Positions 12,801 through 22,582 of a stretch of 64,000 nucleotides of DNA are shown piece after piece (the stretch's first letter is position 1; every line of letters begins with the position of its first letter). Made by a program: the position numbers and the translations under genes. Source of the DNA: Aptenodytes patagonicus (Eukaryota > Chordata > Aves > Sphenisciformes > Spheniscidae); NCBI RefSeq assembly GCF_965638725.1, contig NC_134949.1, forward strand, positions 15,436,951-15,500,950, in the 5' to 3' direction. Under the pieces are notes generated by a model, which did not search any database, was not told the origin of the DNA, and saw only the letters and a list, made by a program, of their open reading frames with translations.

Positions 12801-15800
12801 TGAAGACTTGGGATATATAGACTTCTTACAAAAATGGAAGCTCTATCAAAACATCTAGCTATTAAGACTATAATATACCCTCTGGAACTCTATTCAGCAG
12901 TTCTTCCTTTTTTTAATGATTATCAAAACAGGAAAATAAAGATACACTATTCTGTGCAAAGATTCATGAAAAGAAATATGAAAGGGCTTTCTAAATATAA
13001 CACTGTAATGTTAACCAAATATTTCTTACATTTTCTTTTTTTAAATTAAGGTATCTGAGCGTTTAAAAGTGGTTGATGTGATTGGCACCAAAGTGTACAA
13101 AGATGGAGAACAAATCATTGCTCAGGTACAGTTTATTTCTAGTTTTAGTTTTTCTTGTCCAATAGGTAACAATTATCATGTTATGAATAGACAATACATA
13201 CTTTTAAACTATGTTTTTCTTTCTCAGATGAAACAAAAACAATGAATCTTGCGTCTAAGAGAGGTGATTATTTTGTATCAGAAGCTAATTTTTCACTTAA
13301 CGGTACTTTGAAAAACATCCCTCTGTTGGTATGAATAAAGGAGTCAACATTTTTAGTATACTTAGAAATTCAAACTATATAAAAGAATGATTGCTTCCAA
13401 TAAAAAGCACTGAAGACTTACCTTGTTTTTGTTGTTAAAATATGATAATCTTTTGAAGAAGAATGCAGAAGTAAACTCTTCAGGGTAGGCAACTGAGATT
13501 GTCTTGCCCCAAAACAATTACTGGATATCAGATAGCCCTTGGAGGCTTTTTATACTGGAAATTCTGTAAGGGAAATAATTTGGAAGGAATACAAAGGTGG
13601 AGAAACAGGAGTAAGGATCCTAAAATCTTCCGTAACATTGTTTTTCTCTGCTTTTTGTATAAGGCACAGTCAGCTATGTCTTTTCATGAAAAGGCCTTGC
13701 TGTCAGTTCTGTATAGATGTTCTGATTATTATGTGCCTAGAGTATGGTTTTCACATTAAAAGTGATTTCTTTTGCAACAGGTATCAAAAAGATGAGCTTC
13801 AAGGCACTGGCTGCAAATATTTTAATGTTACCATGAAACTAAGAAGGAAATTTCACATTTCCTTTACTCACTTTATTTTTTTCTTCTACAGGGTGACTTG
13901 GCTGATTCTTTTTTCATTGTGGAATCTGGAGAAGTAAGGATTATAATGACAAGGAAGGTAAACATCCCTAAACCACAGAATTTTATTTTTTTTTAAATCT
14001 TGATGTATTCTAAGTGTTAAACAGTAATACTAGCATTGTTACTAATTTTGCTTATGCAATCCTGAGTTCAGCAAATCTCTCTCTCATTCTCTCCCTTCCT
14101 TTCTCTTTTTACCTGATATTTCAGGGTAAACAAGATGTAGAAGAGAATGGAGCAGTTGAAATAGCTCGATGCTCAAGAGGACAATACTTTGGAGAACTTG
14201 CTCTTGTAACTAACAAACCACGAGCCGCTTCTGCATTTGCTCTTGGCACTGTCAAATGTTTAGGTATTGTTCAATAATATTTTATATCTAATATAAAATG
14301 ATACATAATCTATCTGCTTGTTTTTATTGTGAACTCTTTCTCCAGAATATAAGATTTAATTACATTTACCCAAATAAGACTGTTTAAGTACATCATCTAT
14401 TACCGTGCATTCCTGTTTACATTATTTATCTGCAAAAATTATTTGCAATTGATAACTGGTATTAAACACAAATTCTCCAACGTTTCTCTGATCGCATGGA
14501 AGTAAAAATTGTTTCAGGACAGTACAGAGTATTGCTGCAAACCATTTATAGCTATCAGATAAATGTCTAATACTCTGCAGAAAGGTAAAGTATTTCTTTT
14601 CTCAGTAGACTGACTCTCATCCAAGAAATAACTGTGGTAAAAATCCTGTCCCATTTTATCACCATGACTTAAGCTTTAATGAATTCTTTGTCTTCACCAG
14701 CTGTTAATTTAATCATTCCATCACACTGTAGCCTCAGGCACAGGAAAAGCAAAGGCCATAGCAGTTGTGCTCATAGACAACCCTTCGCATCCATTGCTTT
14801 TCGTGGTCTGATGTTTAGCTCCTAAATATTTGTATCTAATTATGGGAAAACTGTAAACTGCAAAGACAGATTTGGCATTCTTGAATGACAGTTTGACTAC
14901 CAAGCCAGTAGCCAAAAAGTTTCTTGCTTACTTATAAAGGTATTTTTTAAAATCCTTATCTCCAAACACACAGAGATGATCAGGCAGTAAAGATCAAAGA
15001 TGATAGAGAGGAAAGAATAAGAGGCAGTGGGGAGGAAGAGTGTCATTACCCAGTATGGGTGAGTCACTAAGATCTCTGGCACTTCGCAAATAGCAGAGAT
15101 CTTGAACTTTTCTCAGGAACCAAGACACTACAGGCCACCAGGTTGGAAGCTGGTTGAAGTATGAAGTTTCCTCCCTGACCTATTGGCTAAAACTATAGAG
15201 GATAACATTACGTGATCAGGTAAAGAAAATATTCTGGTCGGCTACACATTGACATTGCATGTGAATTACTGTCTCCAACTTTTCATACATTTGCTGGGAA
15301 ATAAGTATCTATGACAATTTCCACTGTCGGTGGAAACAAGTAAAAATAGCAAGGAAATGTGCTAAGTTAGACTCCAAATACAGCCAACAACATCAGCAAA
15401 GGATGTGTTTTCTTGAAATTGCAAGGGTCTTAAAACTGTATTCTGTGGAGGAATCCAGGCCCCTCCAGACCTCTTCAGCAGCTTTTGGGTTACGTAAATT
15501 TTAATGTGAAAATATTTTCAAAATAAGAAATGCAGCAAATGCTAAGTTTGTTTATGAAGTTTCAAGACAACAATGTGTTGGTTGATCTTGGTTTTGCTAT
15601 GGTAAGTGGTTCTCTTCTGTGCAAACAAAGTATATGCCTCAGTAGTATCTGTCCTGTTATTCCAATGTAAAATTTTAAATGATGTCATAAACACCAAGAT
15701 TAGTGTCTGCAACTGACGAGCACGTTATATTCTTTCTCTTTTTCTCCCCTTTTATCTTAGTTATGGATGTGCAGGCATTTGAAAGGCTTTTGGGACCTTG

Positions 15801-15894
15801 TATGGAAATTCTGAAAAGAAACATTGCAAACTATGAAGAGCAGCTAGTTGCTCTGTTTGGAACAAACATGGACATTGCCGATCCCAGTGCATGA
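3713..15894 (+). CDS. PRKAR2B: PRKAR2B, protein kinase A type II-beta regulatory subunit (exons 5-11, partial)
   Basis: The regulatory subunit binds and inhibits PKA catalytic subunits, releases them on cAMP binding, and is anchored to membranes by AKAPs. Seven exons (3713-3819, 10903-11056, 12358-12459, 13051-13125, 13892-13957, 14125-14263, 15761-15894) total 777 nt and read as 258 codons plus TGA with matching phases. Seen in this piece: two cyclic-nucleotide-binding domains, each with its phosphate-binding cassette. The first is [15 protein letters not shown] (piece residues 61-75; E63 and R72 are the cAMP contacts). The second is [15 protein letters not shown] (190-204; E192 and R201). 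The C-terminus ends DIADPSA. The dimerisation/docking domain and the autoinhibitory site lie upstream of the window. RII-beta rather than RII-alpha is inferred from the overall sequence and from the neighbours HBP1 and COG5. The usual full length is about 418 residues, so this is the C-terminal 60 percent. Confidence 0.97.
3909..4479 (-). mobile_element. Solo LTR of an avian ERVL-like family
   Basis: The 571-bp element begins TGTCGTGG and ends CCAGGACA on the + strand. It is flanked by the 5-bp direct repeat CTCTT (3904-3908 and 4480-4484). It is closely similar over its full length to both LTRs of the provirus at 4901-9256, and lies in the same orientation. It contains an (AAT)n-rich stretch near 4064-4102. 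TG...CA ends plus a 5-bp target duplication show integrase-mediated insertion followed by LTR-LTR recombination that removed the interior. The minus orientation is taken from the neighbouring provirus. Confidence 0.95.
4901..5442 (-). repeat. 3' LTR of the provirus
   Basis: 542 bp, starting TGTCGTGC and ending CCAGGACA on the + strand. It lacks 14 bp present in the 5' LTR and in the solo LTR (after GGCCAGTTTGG, near 5231). On the provirus sense strand it is preceded by a purine-rich run (complement of 5443-5456) that is the likely polypurine tract. Confidence 0.94.
5443..5872 (-). other. Proviral region between integrase and 3' LTR, no env
   Basis: 430 bp with no recognisable coding content. 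It holds the putative polypurine tract next to the LTR, a CA/CG-type microsatellite (about 5536-5567) and AT-rich sequence. No envelope-like frame is visible, as is common for class III elements. Confidence 0.7.
5536..5567. repeat. TG/TA/CA-type microsatellite
   Basis: Alternating purine-pyrimidine run: TGTGTGTATAC followed by CACACACACG and CACGCACACA units inside the provirus. Simple sequence, likely length-variable. Confidence 0.8.
5873..6657 (-). pseudogene. Broken integrase of the provirus
   Basis: Minus-strand remnant of retroviral integrase. Visible are the CETC part of the zinc-binding region, the first catalytic Asp (QIDYIT context), the second Asp (ESDN) and the C-terminal domain ending at 5873. 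Breaks: a nonsense codon at 6658-6660 separates it from RNase H, a frameshift occurs soon after the second Asp near 6330, and another nonsense codon lies at 6230-6232 near the third acidic residue. It therefore cannot make an active enzyme. The protein family is certain; the exact frameshift position is approximate. Confidence 0.9.
6658..7650 (-). pseudogene. Broken pol remnant: reverse transcriptase tail and RNase H
   Basis: The open part (7494 down to 6658, 278 codons) carries an RNase H domain. Its acidic residues are visible in the contexts LFTDGSC, QFAEVKA and LYTDSW, followed by VRHVDAH, and it runs into the start of the integrase zinc-binding region. Upstream on the same strand, to about 7650, is the reverse transcriptase connection (context TPTEKEIL), with an in-frame stop at 7507-7509. 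The catalytic palm of reverse transcriptase is missing; the junction with the preceding frame lies between about 7650 and 7692 and looks like an internal deletion. Confidence 0.9.
7692..8612 (-). CDS. Open 306-codon frame for a multi-pass membrane protein in the gag position of the provirus
   Basis: This starts 64 nt after the primer-binding site, the position of gag. The predicted protein has a very hydrophobic N-terminus (residues about 3-33, rich in Ile, Leu, Cys and Phe), a second hydrophobic segment at about 48-70, two N-glycosylation sequons (NYS, NGS), and a third hydrophobic stretch at about 127-143. A soluble region follows (contexts [11 protein letters not shown] and [10 protein letters not shown], several Cys), then a Pro/Thr-rich stretch of two and a third 10-residue repeats, and a basic tail ([13 protein letters not shown]). 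The soluble part could be capsid-like, but no zinc knuckle or major homology region is recognised. It may be a divergent Gag or an accessory membrane protein; function unknown. It is uninterrupted although pol is decayed. Confidence 0.65.
   Translation of the reverse strand: MWVTMLVSLFSILICIICIVLFFLLYMLKIGVGFCSLLWSAVNSDVSLVRFVFKTLTLTLVWYVNFAMKPLLYHGDHFVETTSNYSDFSESFFTEEIQNGSVTTFFYDVSSFITVTFQYFEQPWVVKILLLILLWNIVSVLPKVGKQFKNILQRSAPRLDSYEWQGVWDKMGKYLGQWAPPVFWNFTPEQVQNPEKLVEYLDKVCCHPGNSREMQIIATCWGLAHAYRALFNTIQCPHREEKVSGSDGKATGPAATPTPATGRATTPTPATGPVAEPKNQPVPVSVAPVHKKKFWKWKSARLVREE
7796..7865 (-). repeat. 30-bp tandem repeat in the gag-position frame
   Basis: Units at 7796-7825 and 7826-7855 plus a partial unit to 7865, sharing GGCCTGTCGCCGGGGTCGGA. 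In protein they give a Pro/Thr/Ala-rich 10-residue repeat (context ATPTPATG). As 30 is divisible by three, copy number can change without a frameshift. Confidence 0.9.
8677..8694 (-). other. Primer-binding site for tRNA-Lys(1,2)
   Basis: The complement of 8677-8694 reads TGGCGCCCAACGTGGGGC, matching 18 of 18 the known lentiviral/spumaviral primer site for tRNA-Lys 1,2. It lies 8 nt inside the 5' LTR edge, a wider gap than the usual 0-3 nt, and it fixes the provirus orientation as minus. Confidence 0.9.
8703..9256 (-). repeat. 5' LTR of the provirus
   Basis: 554 bp ending CCAGGACA. Its inner edge reads TATCATGG where the other two copies have TGTCGTGG, so the terminal TG has mutated, apparently by transitions of the CpG-decay type. 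It keeps the 14 bp missing from the 3' LTR. Confidence 0.93.
9425..9990 (+). mobile_element. CR1 LINE, 5'-truncated, 3' end of ORF2
   Basis: Reads as the C-terminal 156 residues of CR1 ORF2 (9450-9920; contexts [38 protein letters not shown]), then the CR1 3' UTR ending near TAGGTCCCTTCCAACTG. It is almost identical to 49237-49760, so both belong to one subfamily. The terminal octamer repeats are degraded. It shows no activity potential, as reverse transcriptase and endonuclease are missing. Confidence 0.95.
10903..11056 (+). CDS. PRKAR2B: PRKAR2B exon 6
   Basis: 154 nt, AG at 10901-10902 and GT at 11057-11058. It carries most of the first cAMP-binding domain, including the cassette with Glu and Arg, and ends at GAIWGL in phase 0. 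Confidence 0.97.
12358..12459 (+). CDS. PRKAR2B: PRKAR2B exon 7
   Basis: 102 nt, phase 0 at both ends. It encodes [18 protein letters not shown] and on to FLKSLE, the helix that links the two cAMP-binding domains and contacts the catalytic subunit in known structures. Confidence 0.97.
13051..13125 (+). CDS. PRKAR2B: PRKAR2B exon 8
   Basis: 75 nt, phase 0 at both ends; it encodes [19 protein letters not shown] and EQIIAQ, the start of the second cAMP-binding domain. The first residue is Val where I recall Phe in mammals. Confidence 0.97.
13892..13957 (+). CDS. PRKAR2B: PRKAR2B exon 9
   Basis: 66 nt, phase 0 at both ends; it encodes [19 protein letters not shown] plus TRK, beta strands of the second cAMP-binding domain. 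Confidence 0.96.
14125..14263 (+). CDS. PRKAR2B: PRKAR2B exon 10
   Basis: 139 nt, AG at 14123-14124 and donor GT at 14264-14265. It carries the second phosphate-binding cassette ([15 protein letters not shown]) and ends with one base of a split Val codon. Confidence 0.97.
15761..15894 (+). CDS. PRKAR2B: PRKAR2B exon 11 coding part with stop
   Basis: Starts after AG at 15759-15760; it encodes [20 protein letters not shown] and on to [11 protein letters not shown], with TGA at 15892-15894. C-terminal helices of the second cAMP-binding domain. Confidence 0.97.
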
Positions 15895-16596
15895 ACTAAA
15901 CATGGGAGCAACAAGATCTGTTATGAGAATATAGCACAGTAGTGGTTACTCCACTGAGAAATTGTCTCTCTTCCTATAGATGCCAAGCATTTTCTGTGAT
16001 TTTAAGAGTGGGTTTGGGGGTATTTTTTTGGACTTACTACAGTGGAAATACTAGTAAACAAAATAGGAATTTAATAAATTGTGGGCTTGATTTTTGGAAG
16101 TGCTTAGCATTGATGGTTCCATCTGGCATTAAGAAGACCCATGGTAGCACAGCACCTTTAAAAATCAAGTCCTTTAACACAGCATTTCCTTAAAGAGTAG
16201 ATTTCAAAAAAACCCACATGCGATGAACTTGTTAAACCAGCTTCTGTTCTTCAAAAAGGTTACAACTTTTCTGGAAAGACTGTTAGTTTGAATGTGATAT
16301 GTTGAAAGTATTAGTGCACACAAAGTGTTTATATGTATTAATACAGAAGATATACAGTAGATATTACTTTGACTATTACAGTTGTCATGATTTTATGTTG
16401 CATTTATCACAGATGTAGTGAATCATAAGACTAATCGTAAGATAAAGCATGACAATGCATTTTGTGTAACGCTCATGACCCAAATCTGATTTTTAACATT
16501 TTGTAATTTGTTTTAAAGTCCTCTTTGTTTAATATGTCATGTTTCAGCACAACATTGTAATATCTTATGCAATTTAGAGGACTTGTATATTTTTGC

Positions 16597-16602
16597 AATA
16601 AA
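16597..16602 (+). terminator. PRKAR2B: Proximal PRKAR2B poly(A) signal
   Basis: AATAAA followed within 20-40 nt by T-rich and GT-containing sequence, about 700 nt after the stop. Confidence 0.6.
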
Positions 16603-17479
16603 CTGCATTTTTTATTAGTTACATGTATTCTGTACAGTCTAGAGTAAGGACAGCTGACAAATTAACCTTAATGCTTTAAAAGCAAAGGCATATATCGTTG
16701 TCATGTTCTACCTAATCATACATAACCTATAGTGTTTTCCTTCTCCCTTGTTTTATATTTATGCATTTTGTCTTCTGTATCTATGCTTGTTCTTTAGTTT
16801 TGGGGGTGTTTTTTAGATCTCACCTTTTTTATCTGTTAAATCTTTTACCTATTTCAAATGAAATTATATTTGTATATCTCTCTTCTTGCAGTCTAATCTT
16901 AGCTATCAAAGACCAGACTCAATTACTGAAGTGATTGATATCGAAAGCCATGCTAAACTAAGCTTGTACTTGAAAAATCCTTATCAGGAAGTACAAAAAT
17001 ATTTTTAATTTGAAAGATCAATACTTCAAAAGCTTTGCACAAGTCTGGAAAGTATGTCATTGTTAAAGCTTAACATGTCCTGCTTTCAAAAACCTGTAGG
17101 TCATCATAAAATAATGTCTTTTTAGCCATAATAGCATGGGATACCTTCAGAGACTGAGGAGAGAGAATATCATCTTAATTAGGAGCACAGGGCTCATTAC
17201 TTACTAGGGTCTGAGACTGGAAATTTCAGGCACAGTCCAATTTTAATACTGCTTACTGACCTATCTGTTGATGTACATGGAAAGCTAGCGCACATAATGG
17301 CGGTCGGCAGTAGTTCTGCCAAAATGATAGTACAAGAATTGTAGGAAGGCTGCTTGTGCCCTGTTTCAAACACCTGAATTATATCATCTTTCCTTCTTAG
17401 ATAATGACTTTTCTAATGCCATATATTTGTGTATGTTGATGTAATTATTATCCTATAGTTAGTGATATGTTCTGACAAT

Positions 17480-17538
17480 TTATATAATCATACCTGTATA
17501 TGAAATTATGATTATATAATATGATAATATATATCATA
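17480..17538. repeat. AT-rich inverted repeats
   Basis: TTATATAATCATA (17480-17492) and its exact complement TATGATTATATAA (17507-17519) enclose a 14-nt loop, followed directly by a second small palindrome (TATGATA...TATCATA). It could form a cruciform or hairpin; no mobile element is recognised. Confidence 0.75.
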
Positions 17539-17908
17539 CAGTATGGTATAAATTATAAGTCAGATTCCTAACAAAATACAATCTGAGCAAAATTTACAAA
17601 TGTCATTTTTTTTTTTTTTACCTAGAAATCTGGTATGAATAATTGCACATATGATAACTTGCCTTTGTACTTTTCATTTATGGAAAAAAGAGAAGCCTGT
17701 TATACTAGAAGGAAATATCAGGTAACCAAAATCTACACTCTTGTCATTCTGTATGCTTAATCTCTAAAAGCTACCTATATTTTGCACTAGCTTGATGTGA
17801 TTAAGAAAAATGCTAAAAATTACTTGTATGGCAGTAAACTACAATCAAGGCCATAAATGCCAGTCACAGTATTTTCAATGTTGTTGGTTATATTTAAAGT
17901 TTCCTTAC

Positions 17909-17914
17909 AATAAA
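17909..17914 (+). terminator. PRKAR2B: Distal PRKAR2B poly(A) signal candidate
   Basis: AATAAA followed by TTTTATTGATATTGTTGTG-type T/GT-rich downstream sequence; it would give a UTR of about 2 kb. Confidence 0.45.
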
Positions 17915-18855
17915 TGACACTTTTATATATAAAAAAATCTACTTTTATTGATATTGTTGTGTTTTAATTCCATTATCATGAATGACCTATTTATATTAAT
18001 TTATTAAAACATTCATAATCCTTAACACTTTCATGTTGATTTTCATAAATGATGTTATGCAGATGCTCTGTCTACTCAGAATAGATGACATGTTGGTGTG
18101 GTAATTGTCATAGCTACTTTGTATTTGATGATTTGCTTGTAGTTTTTAGCTGGGAAAAAGCTGTGGAGTCACAATTTAAGATAATCAGACTTTGGATTTT
18201 CTGAGTTCCAAAGTACAGCTTCATGTTGCAGCAGTTTTATTGTGTTGCTCTTGGGGACTGGATGATTTCTGGAATTTTCTTTCTTGGTGAATTTGGGGGG
18301 GTTTAACCAACAGTAATAAATTGTTGCTTTGTAAGTTTCGTCCAAATCATTATATCCTTCATCAGTCAGCACTTAGGATTCCTCCTGAATCTATGCATAT
18401 GTACACTTCAAACATGCTAGTCTTCATGCCATAAACATGGCAAGTGTTCATCCTAAGAAGGAAATCATACCAAGTCACTGATTTTTAATGACCTTTCAAA
18501 AAAAAGGTAGATAGTTCTAATAATTTTAAACAATACTATGTCATGTTTACCTTATGAGACTGTCTGTGTCCATACTTAGATTACCTGATGCTTCTGTAAT
18601 AAAGATTTTTATCGTCCTTGTTTGTAGTCAGGTCACTAAAGGAATGGGACTTTGGCAATTACTTGGCATGTACGTGTTAGTTTGTTTCTCTCCTCTCTCC
18701 CCATCCTCACCAGTGATTTATAATTCTGCAGATGATTTAAATGAATTTGACAGATGGCTAAGTTCTAAAGAGGAAAAAAAATAAATAAATAAATGCTCCA
18801 ATGAGTTTGAAAATATGCCCTGCTGGGTGAGGAGAGAAAAGCCTGAGAGAAATCC

Positions 18856-18992
18856 TGTACAAGAGGGCATTCATGGGCTCACATGTTACTAAGCAAAAGA
18901 GAATCCACATGGCAGCAAATGTTTACAAATGCCTTAACCATGGGAAAAAATTCGACCACAGCCCTCAGTCGATCACAAGACACAAACCCTGA
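18856..18992 (+). pseudogene. Decayed C2H2 zinc-finger fragment
   Basis: One frame reads AFMGSHVTKQKRIH, then MAANVYKCLNHGKKF and DHSPQSITRHKP before TGA at 18990-18992. This follows the C2H2 array pattern F-x(2)-S-x-x-T-x-x-x-R-I-H, linker, Y-K-C-x-x-[C]-G-K-x-F, S-x-x-I-T-R-H. The second Cys is His and the TGEKP linker is degraded (MAANV), so the fingers are not functional. Upstream, near 18826-18855, similar linker-like codons occur in another frame, with a stop. It is most likely an old pseudogene or retrocopy of a KRAB-less zinc-finger gene; the source gene is not identified. Confidence 0.6.
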
Positions 18993-19266
18993 GGAAAGCA
19001 AGCTTCCTTGGTCCTCGTGCTGATGCTGTCAGTTTTTAAATGTCATTTGTTTGTGCTTCATGAGATTTCATTCAAGTTCATCTGGAATAAACACTTCTGA
19101 AATCATTCTCTTCTCGATCTCCTGTTTGAGGTCCAGAAGTGACTGTGGAAATCTTGGGGACAAAGCTGTGAAAGAGCACTGTGAAACCATCTACAACCTG
19201 AACGACTATCACTCCATCTTCTTTCCTCGTGTTGTCTTTTGTATTCAGTAAAGACTATTCTGGTCC

Positions 19267-19326
19267 TTGCTGGAATGGTGGGTTTGGTTTTGGTTTGGTT
19301 TTGGAGTCTTTGTTTTGTTTTGTTTG
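19267..19326. repeat. GGTTTT/TTTTG low-complexity tract
   Basis: Repeats of GGTTTGGTTTTGGTTTGG followed by TTTGTTTTGTTTTG. Simple sequence. Confidence 0.8.
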
Positions 19327-21313
19327 AAATGTTTGGTGCTTTAAGCTTTCCATAAGGTGACTCTGGGATCAGTTATGTCAAGATTTGTGTCATATTGTGG
19401 TTTATGACACGCTTTCCATGGCAAGCATTATTGTTTTTCAGTATCAAGAGTTCCCAGATGTGCAAAATCAGTATCTGCTGGTCATCCTTCACAAACCTGG
19501 CACATCAAATTCCTAGTCATCTTTTTTTCAGACGCTTGCTGCATGTGATAGCTTTTGCTGAACAAAGTGCTTTGCTGAAAGCCAGTTTGCCACAGCATGG
19601 ATATTCCTACATGCTCTTGCTAAAGTTATGTTCATTCAAAGCTCTTTTTATCCATTCATACACATGATGGTTATAGGTGTGGGTTTTTGGGGGGAGGTTT
19701 TTTGAGTTTCTGAGACACTTTCCTGTGTCTGTAGTCTTCAAATAAGTATTACTGCAGTTTTCTCTGGGAGGAATTGCCTCTTTGTATGCTGAGTAGGTAC
19801 AGATCTGTGCTGTTGACTGTCTTACAAAATTTAGGATCATTTTCAAATCATTCTGAGAGTTGGATTTCCTTCAGGTGTATACCAAGGCTGTTTCCAAGTT
19901 CTTAATCTACTTTTTGGCTCAGAAAGATGCTTAACAGGCTGGACACTCTCACTTCATGGACCAAAGGGAAACTGAATAATCTTGGTAGGATATGAAAAGC
20001 CGGAAGAAAACCACATTTTAACATTGTCTCTTCCTTCACCCCATTTCTCTCTTTCCCTCTAAATTACTGTTATTCTGACAGCCAGGTGAAGAGCCAGTGG
20101 CAGCAGGGGGATGTAGGGCAAGTGGAGTGACTGGCTGGGTCCGTGCTGGGATGCAGTGGTCAGGTTGACTGGGCAGTGACTCCCTTCCTCATCCCCTTTC
20201 TCCCATCACTGTCCCTTCTACGATGGCAAATCAAGCTGAGCTGGAGTGCAGTAACGCTGTTGCCATGGCTGTGTGAATACCATGGGTAGGGCTGTGTTTC
20301 TTCCTTAGGACTGGTAGAGGTATATGTATGTATAGGGGAACAGGGAAGAGAGAAGGGCCAAACTATTTCATGAAAGAAACTGTGCCCAGTCAAAACTGTG
20401 TGAAAAACTCTGACACTAGGTTGTACTAGGCCATTTTGACAGTATCTGCTGACTCAGCCTTTTTTTTAATTGAAGTAAATGAAATTAGGACAGTCTAAAA
20501 ATAGCATCATGGCATGGTATGAATACCTTGTCCTTTCTTCTTTGAAAGTACTGAATTTTTTCAGCTGAGCAGCTATGAAGTTTTGGGAAAGGATAATGCT
20601 CTGTCCAAGTCTCTCTGTGGAGGACTAATTCCCTGGCAGCTGAGCAAGTCTCTGGGACCTGCTCCCCCACATCTCTGAAGATGCTGGAAACTCAGTTCTG
20701 ATAAATGACTTATTTGGAAAAAGCCATCCAACTTATCACCAAGCTGTATCTTCTTTTTCTCTTTGTTGCTTTGTCCTTGTGGGGTCAGGTGGTGTGACTA
20801 TCTTAAGCAACCTTAGCTTTACTGTACCTTTAGTTTTTGGCTGCATCTGTATGGTTACATCCATAGTAGGAAATTTTATGTGCCTGAGACTCTTTGCTAG
20901 TACTGAGGCATCGAATGGCCAACATTCATACTATTTTCCAGTATTTGAGTGGGCTCATTTATAAGCTGTCTTAGAAGCTTTTTTCCCAGCTTTCCATATG
21001 GGGTGGCCATATGCAGATGGCCAACTGAGAATAGTCCTTGGCCTATGGTAGCTCCCAAACCATATCCGAAAATTATTTGCTATTGGCCCATGCAAAAACT
21101 ATGCCAGGGCTATTCTAAAAAAGATTAGAGTACAGATGATCGTATTCCAGTGCCCAGGAACACTCCTTGGCATTTTAATTTACCAACTAGCATAGAGGGA
21201 ATCTACAGATCATCTGTAGTCTCTTCTTGACTTGTTTTTCTGTAAGCTTTGAGCTGGGATAGAGGGTTTTCTTATTTATCACTCTTCTGGATTGCTTCTT
21301 GATGTGTCAGGTC

Positions 21314-21335
21314 TTTTTTTTTTTTTTTTTTTTTT
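21314..21335. repeat. Poly(T) run of 22
   Basis: Uninterrupted T run. No SINE or retrocopy is recognised next to it on either side. Confidence 0.9.
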
Positions 21336-22568
21336 GCCTGACCCTATTGTCGTTTTTTGTCTTGCTCTACCTTTGTAGGTGATAAAAGTTTAGCTAAAAC
21401 TGGAATCTGTGCCACAATGACATAAAATAAATTTCTCATTAATTCCTGACCTGTCTTGGAAAAAAAAACCCCACCTCTCTGGTCTGTTATTTGTTCTGTT
21501 TGTCCCCAACTTGAACCACTGCAGGAGGCAAGTGGCGTTTCCCTTCTAGCACTCAAGAAAAAAGATCTTTCCTGGGAGCAGCAAGTCCTCTGTTCCTCCG
21601 CTCTGCGTTCCCAACGGCATGTGAGGAGATTAAAGAGGTGAAATGTGGGGGTGGCATGCCTAGAGTTGTCGTTGGGAAGGTGGAGAGAGCCAGCCACCAC
21701 TGCAGCTAGCCACAAAAGGCTGTGAGAAGAGGGAAAGAGTGGGAATAGCTTTAGGAGATACAGAAGTCATTGTGAGAGGGACTGGCAGAATGGCTGCAGA
21801 ACAGAGGCTGCCGCGTTGGGTAGAAGTGGAAGCTCTGGTGAGCAGGGTTGCTCTGATGTCTGGGGAGTATTTAGTTAATTACTGAGGGTGGATGTCTACA
21901 TGTAGATGTGAAAGCTCCTGCAGCAGAATTAAAATAATGGTATGCTGTATTTCAGAGAGTAAGGAGTAGCAGCTGTGTTGTAAGAGCAGGACAAGACATT
22001 GGCTTTGGACAGGAGAGATTAAAAGTAGAGAGAGGAACAAACCCCATATATAATCTGTATTTTACTAATATGACTTGACTGTAATATTACGCATTTTTAA
22101 AAACTACCTTGTGGTTTCTTAACTTTGTGGCTGGCAATTTTAAGAGGTAAATAGCTAGGATGCAAATTTTTCTGTATCTTTATTTTCTGTTTGTGTAGTC
22201 TCTCCTGCTTATTTTGTGCTTCTTGGTAGCCATCCGTAATGTGACAAGAACTTAAACTAACACTTCCCAATCCCCCACTGTATTTTCTACCTCTCTTACA
22301 ACAGCAGAAGCAACTGAATCAGCAAAGCTACCAACAGTGTCCGTCTTACGCAGTATTGACTCATTCTCTGAGCACCAATTCATTTTTGGGCATGGAGTAA
22401 GGCGAGGTAGGGTGTGTGGAGGGGGAGTAATGATTTAATTAGAGACTAGGCATACAGAGCAAGGAGTATGGCATTGACATAATCTTAATTCTGAAATTTA
22501 GAAGATACATATTTGACTTCAACCAAGGGGGTTAGTAAGTAAGCTTTGATACAGTTTTATGTGTCCTG

Positions 22569-22582
22569 CTGCCATCTACTGC
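22569..22582 (-). promoter_or_regulatory. CTCF-like motif
   Basis: The complement reads GCAGTAGATGGCAG, matching the CTCF core CCASYAGRKGGCRS except at the first base. Sequence match only. Confidence 0.35.

Larger units (their letters stand above)
11057..15760 (+). other. PRKAR2B: PRKAR2B introns 6-10
   Basis: Introns at 11057-12357, 12460-13050, 13126-13891, 13958-14124 and 14264-15760. All are AT-rich with GT/AG ends. No mobile element or RNA gene is recognised in them. Confidence 0.85.
15895..17930 (+). other. PRKAR2B: PRKAR2B 3' untranslated region
   Basis: AT-rich sequence after the stop. Two good poly(A) signals would give UTRs of about 0.7 kb and about 2.0 kb. The distal end is inferred; transcripts were not available. 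Confidence 0.6.

Noticed and set aside
16073-16078. AATAAA early in the PRKAR2B 3' UTR
   Set aside because: Only 180 nt after the stop and without a good GT-rich downstream region; the signal at 16597 is better.
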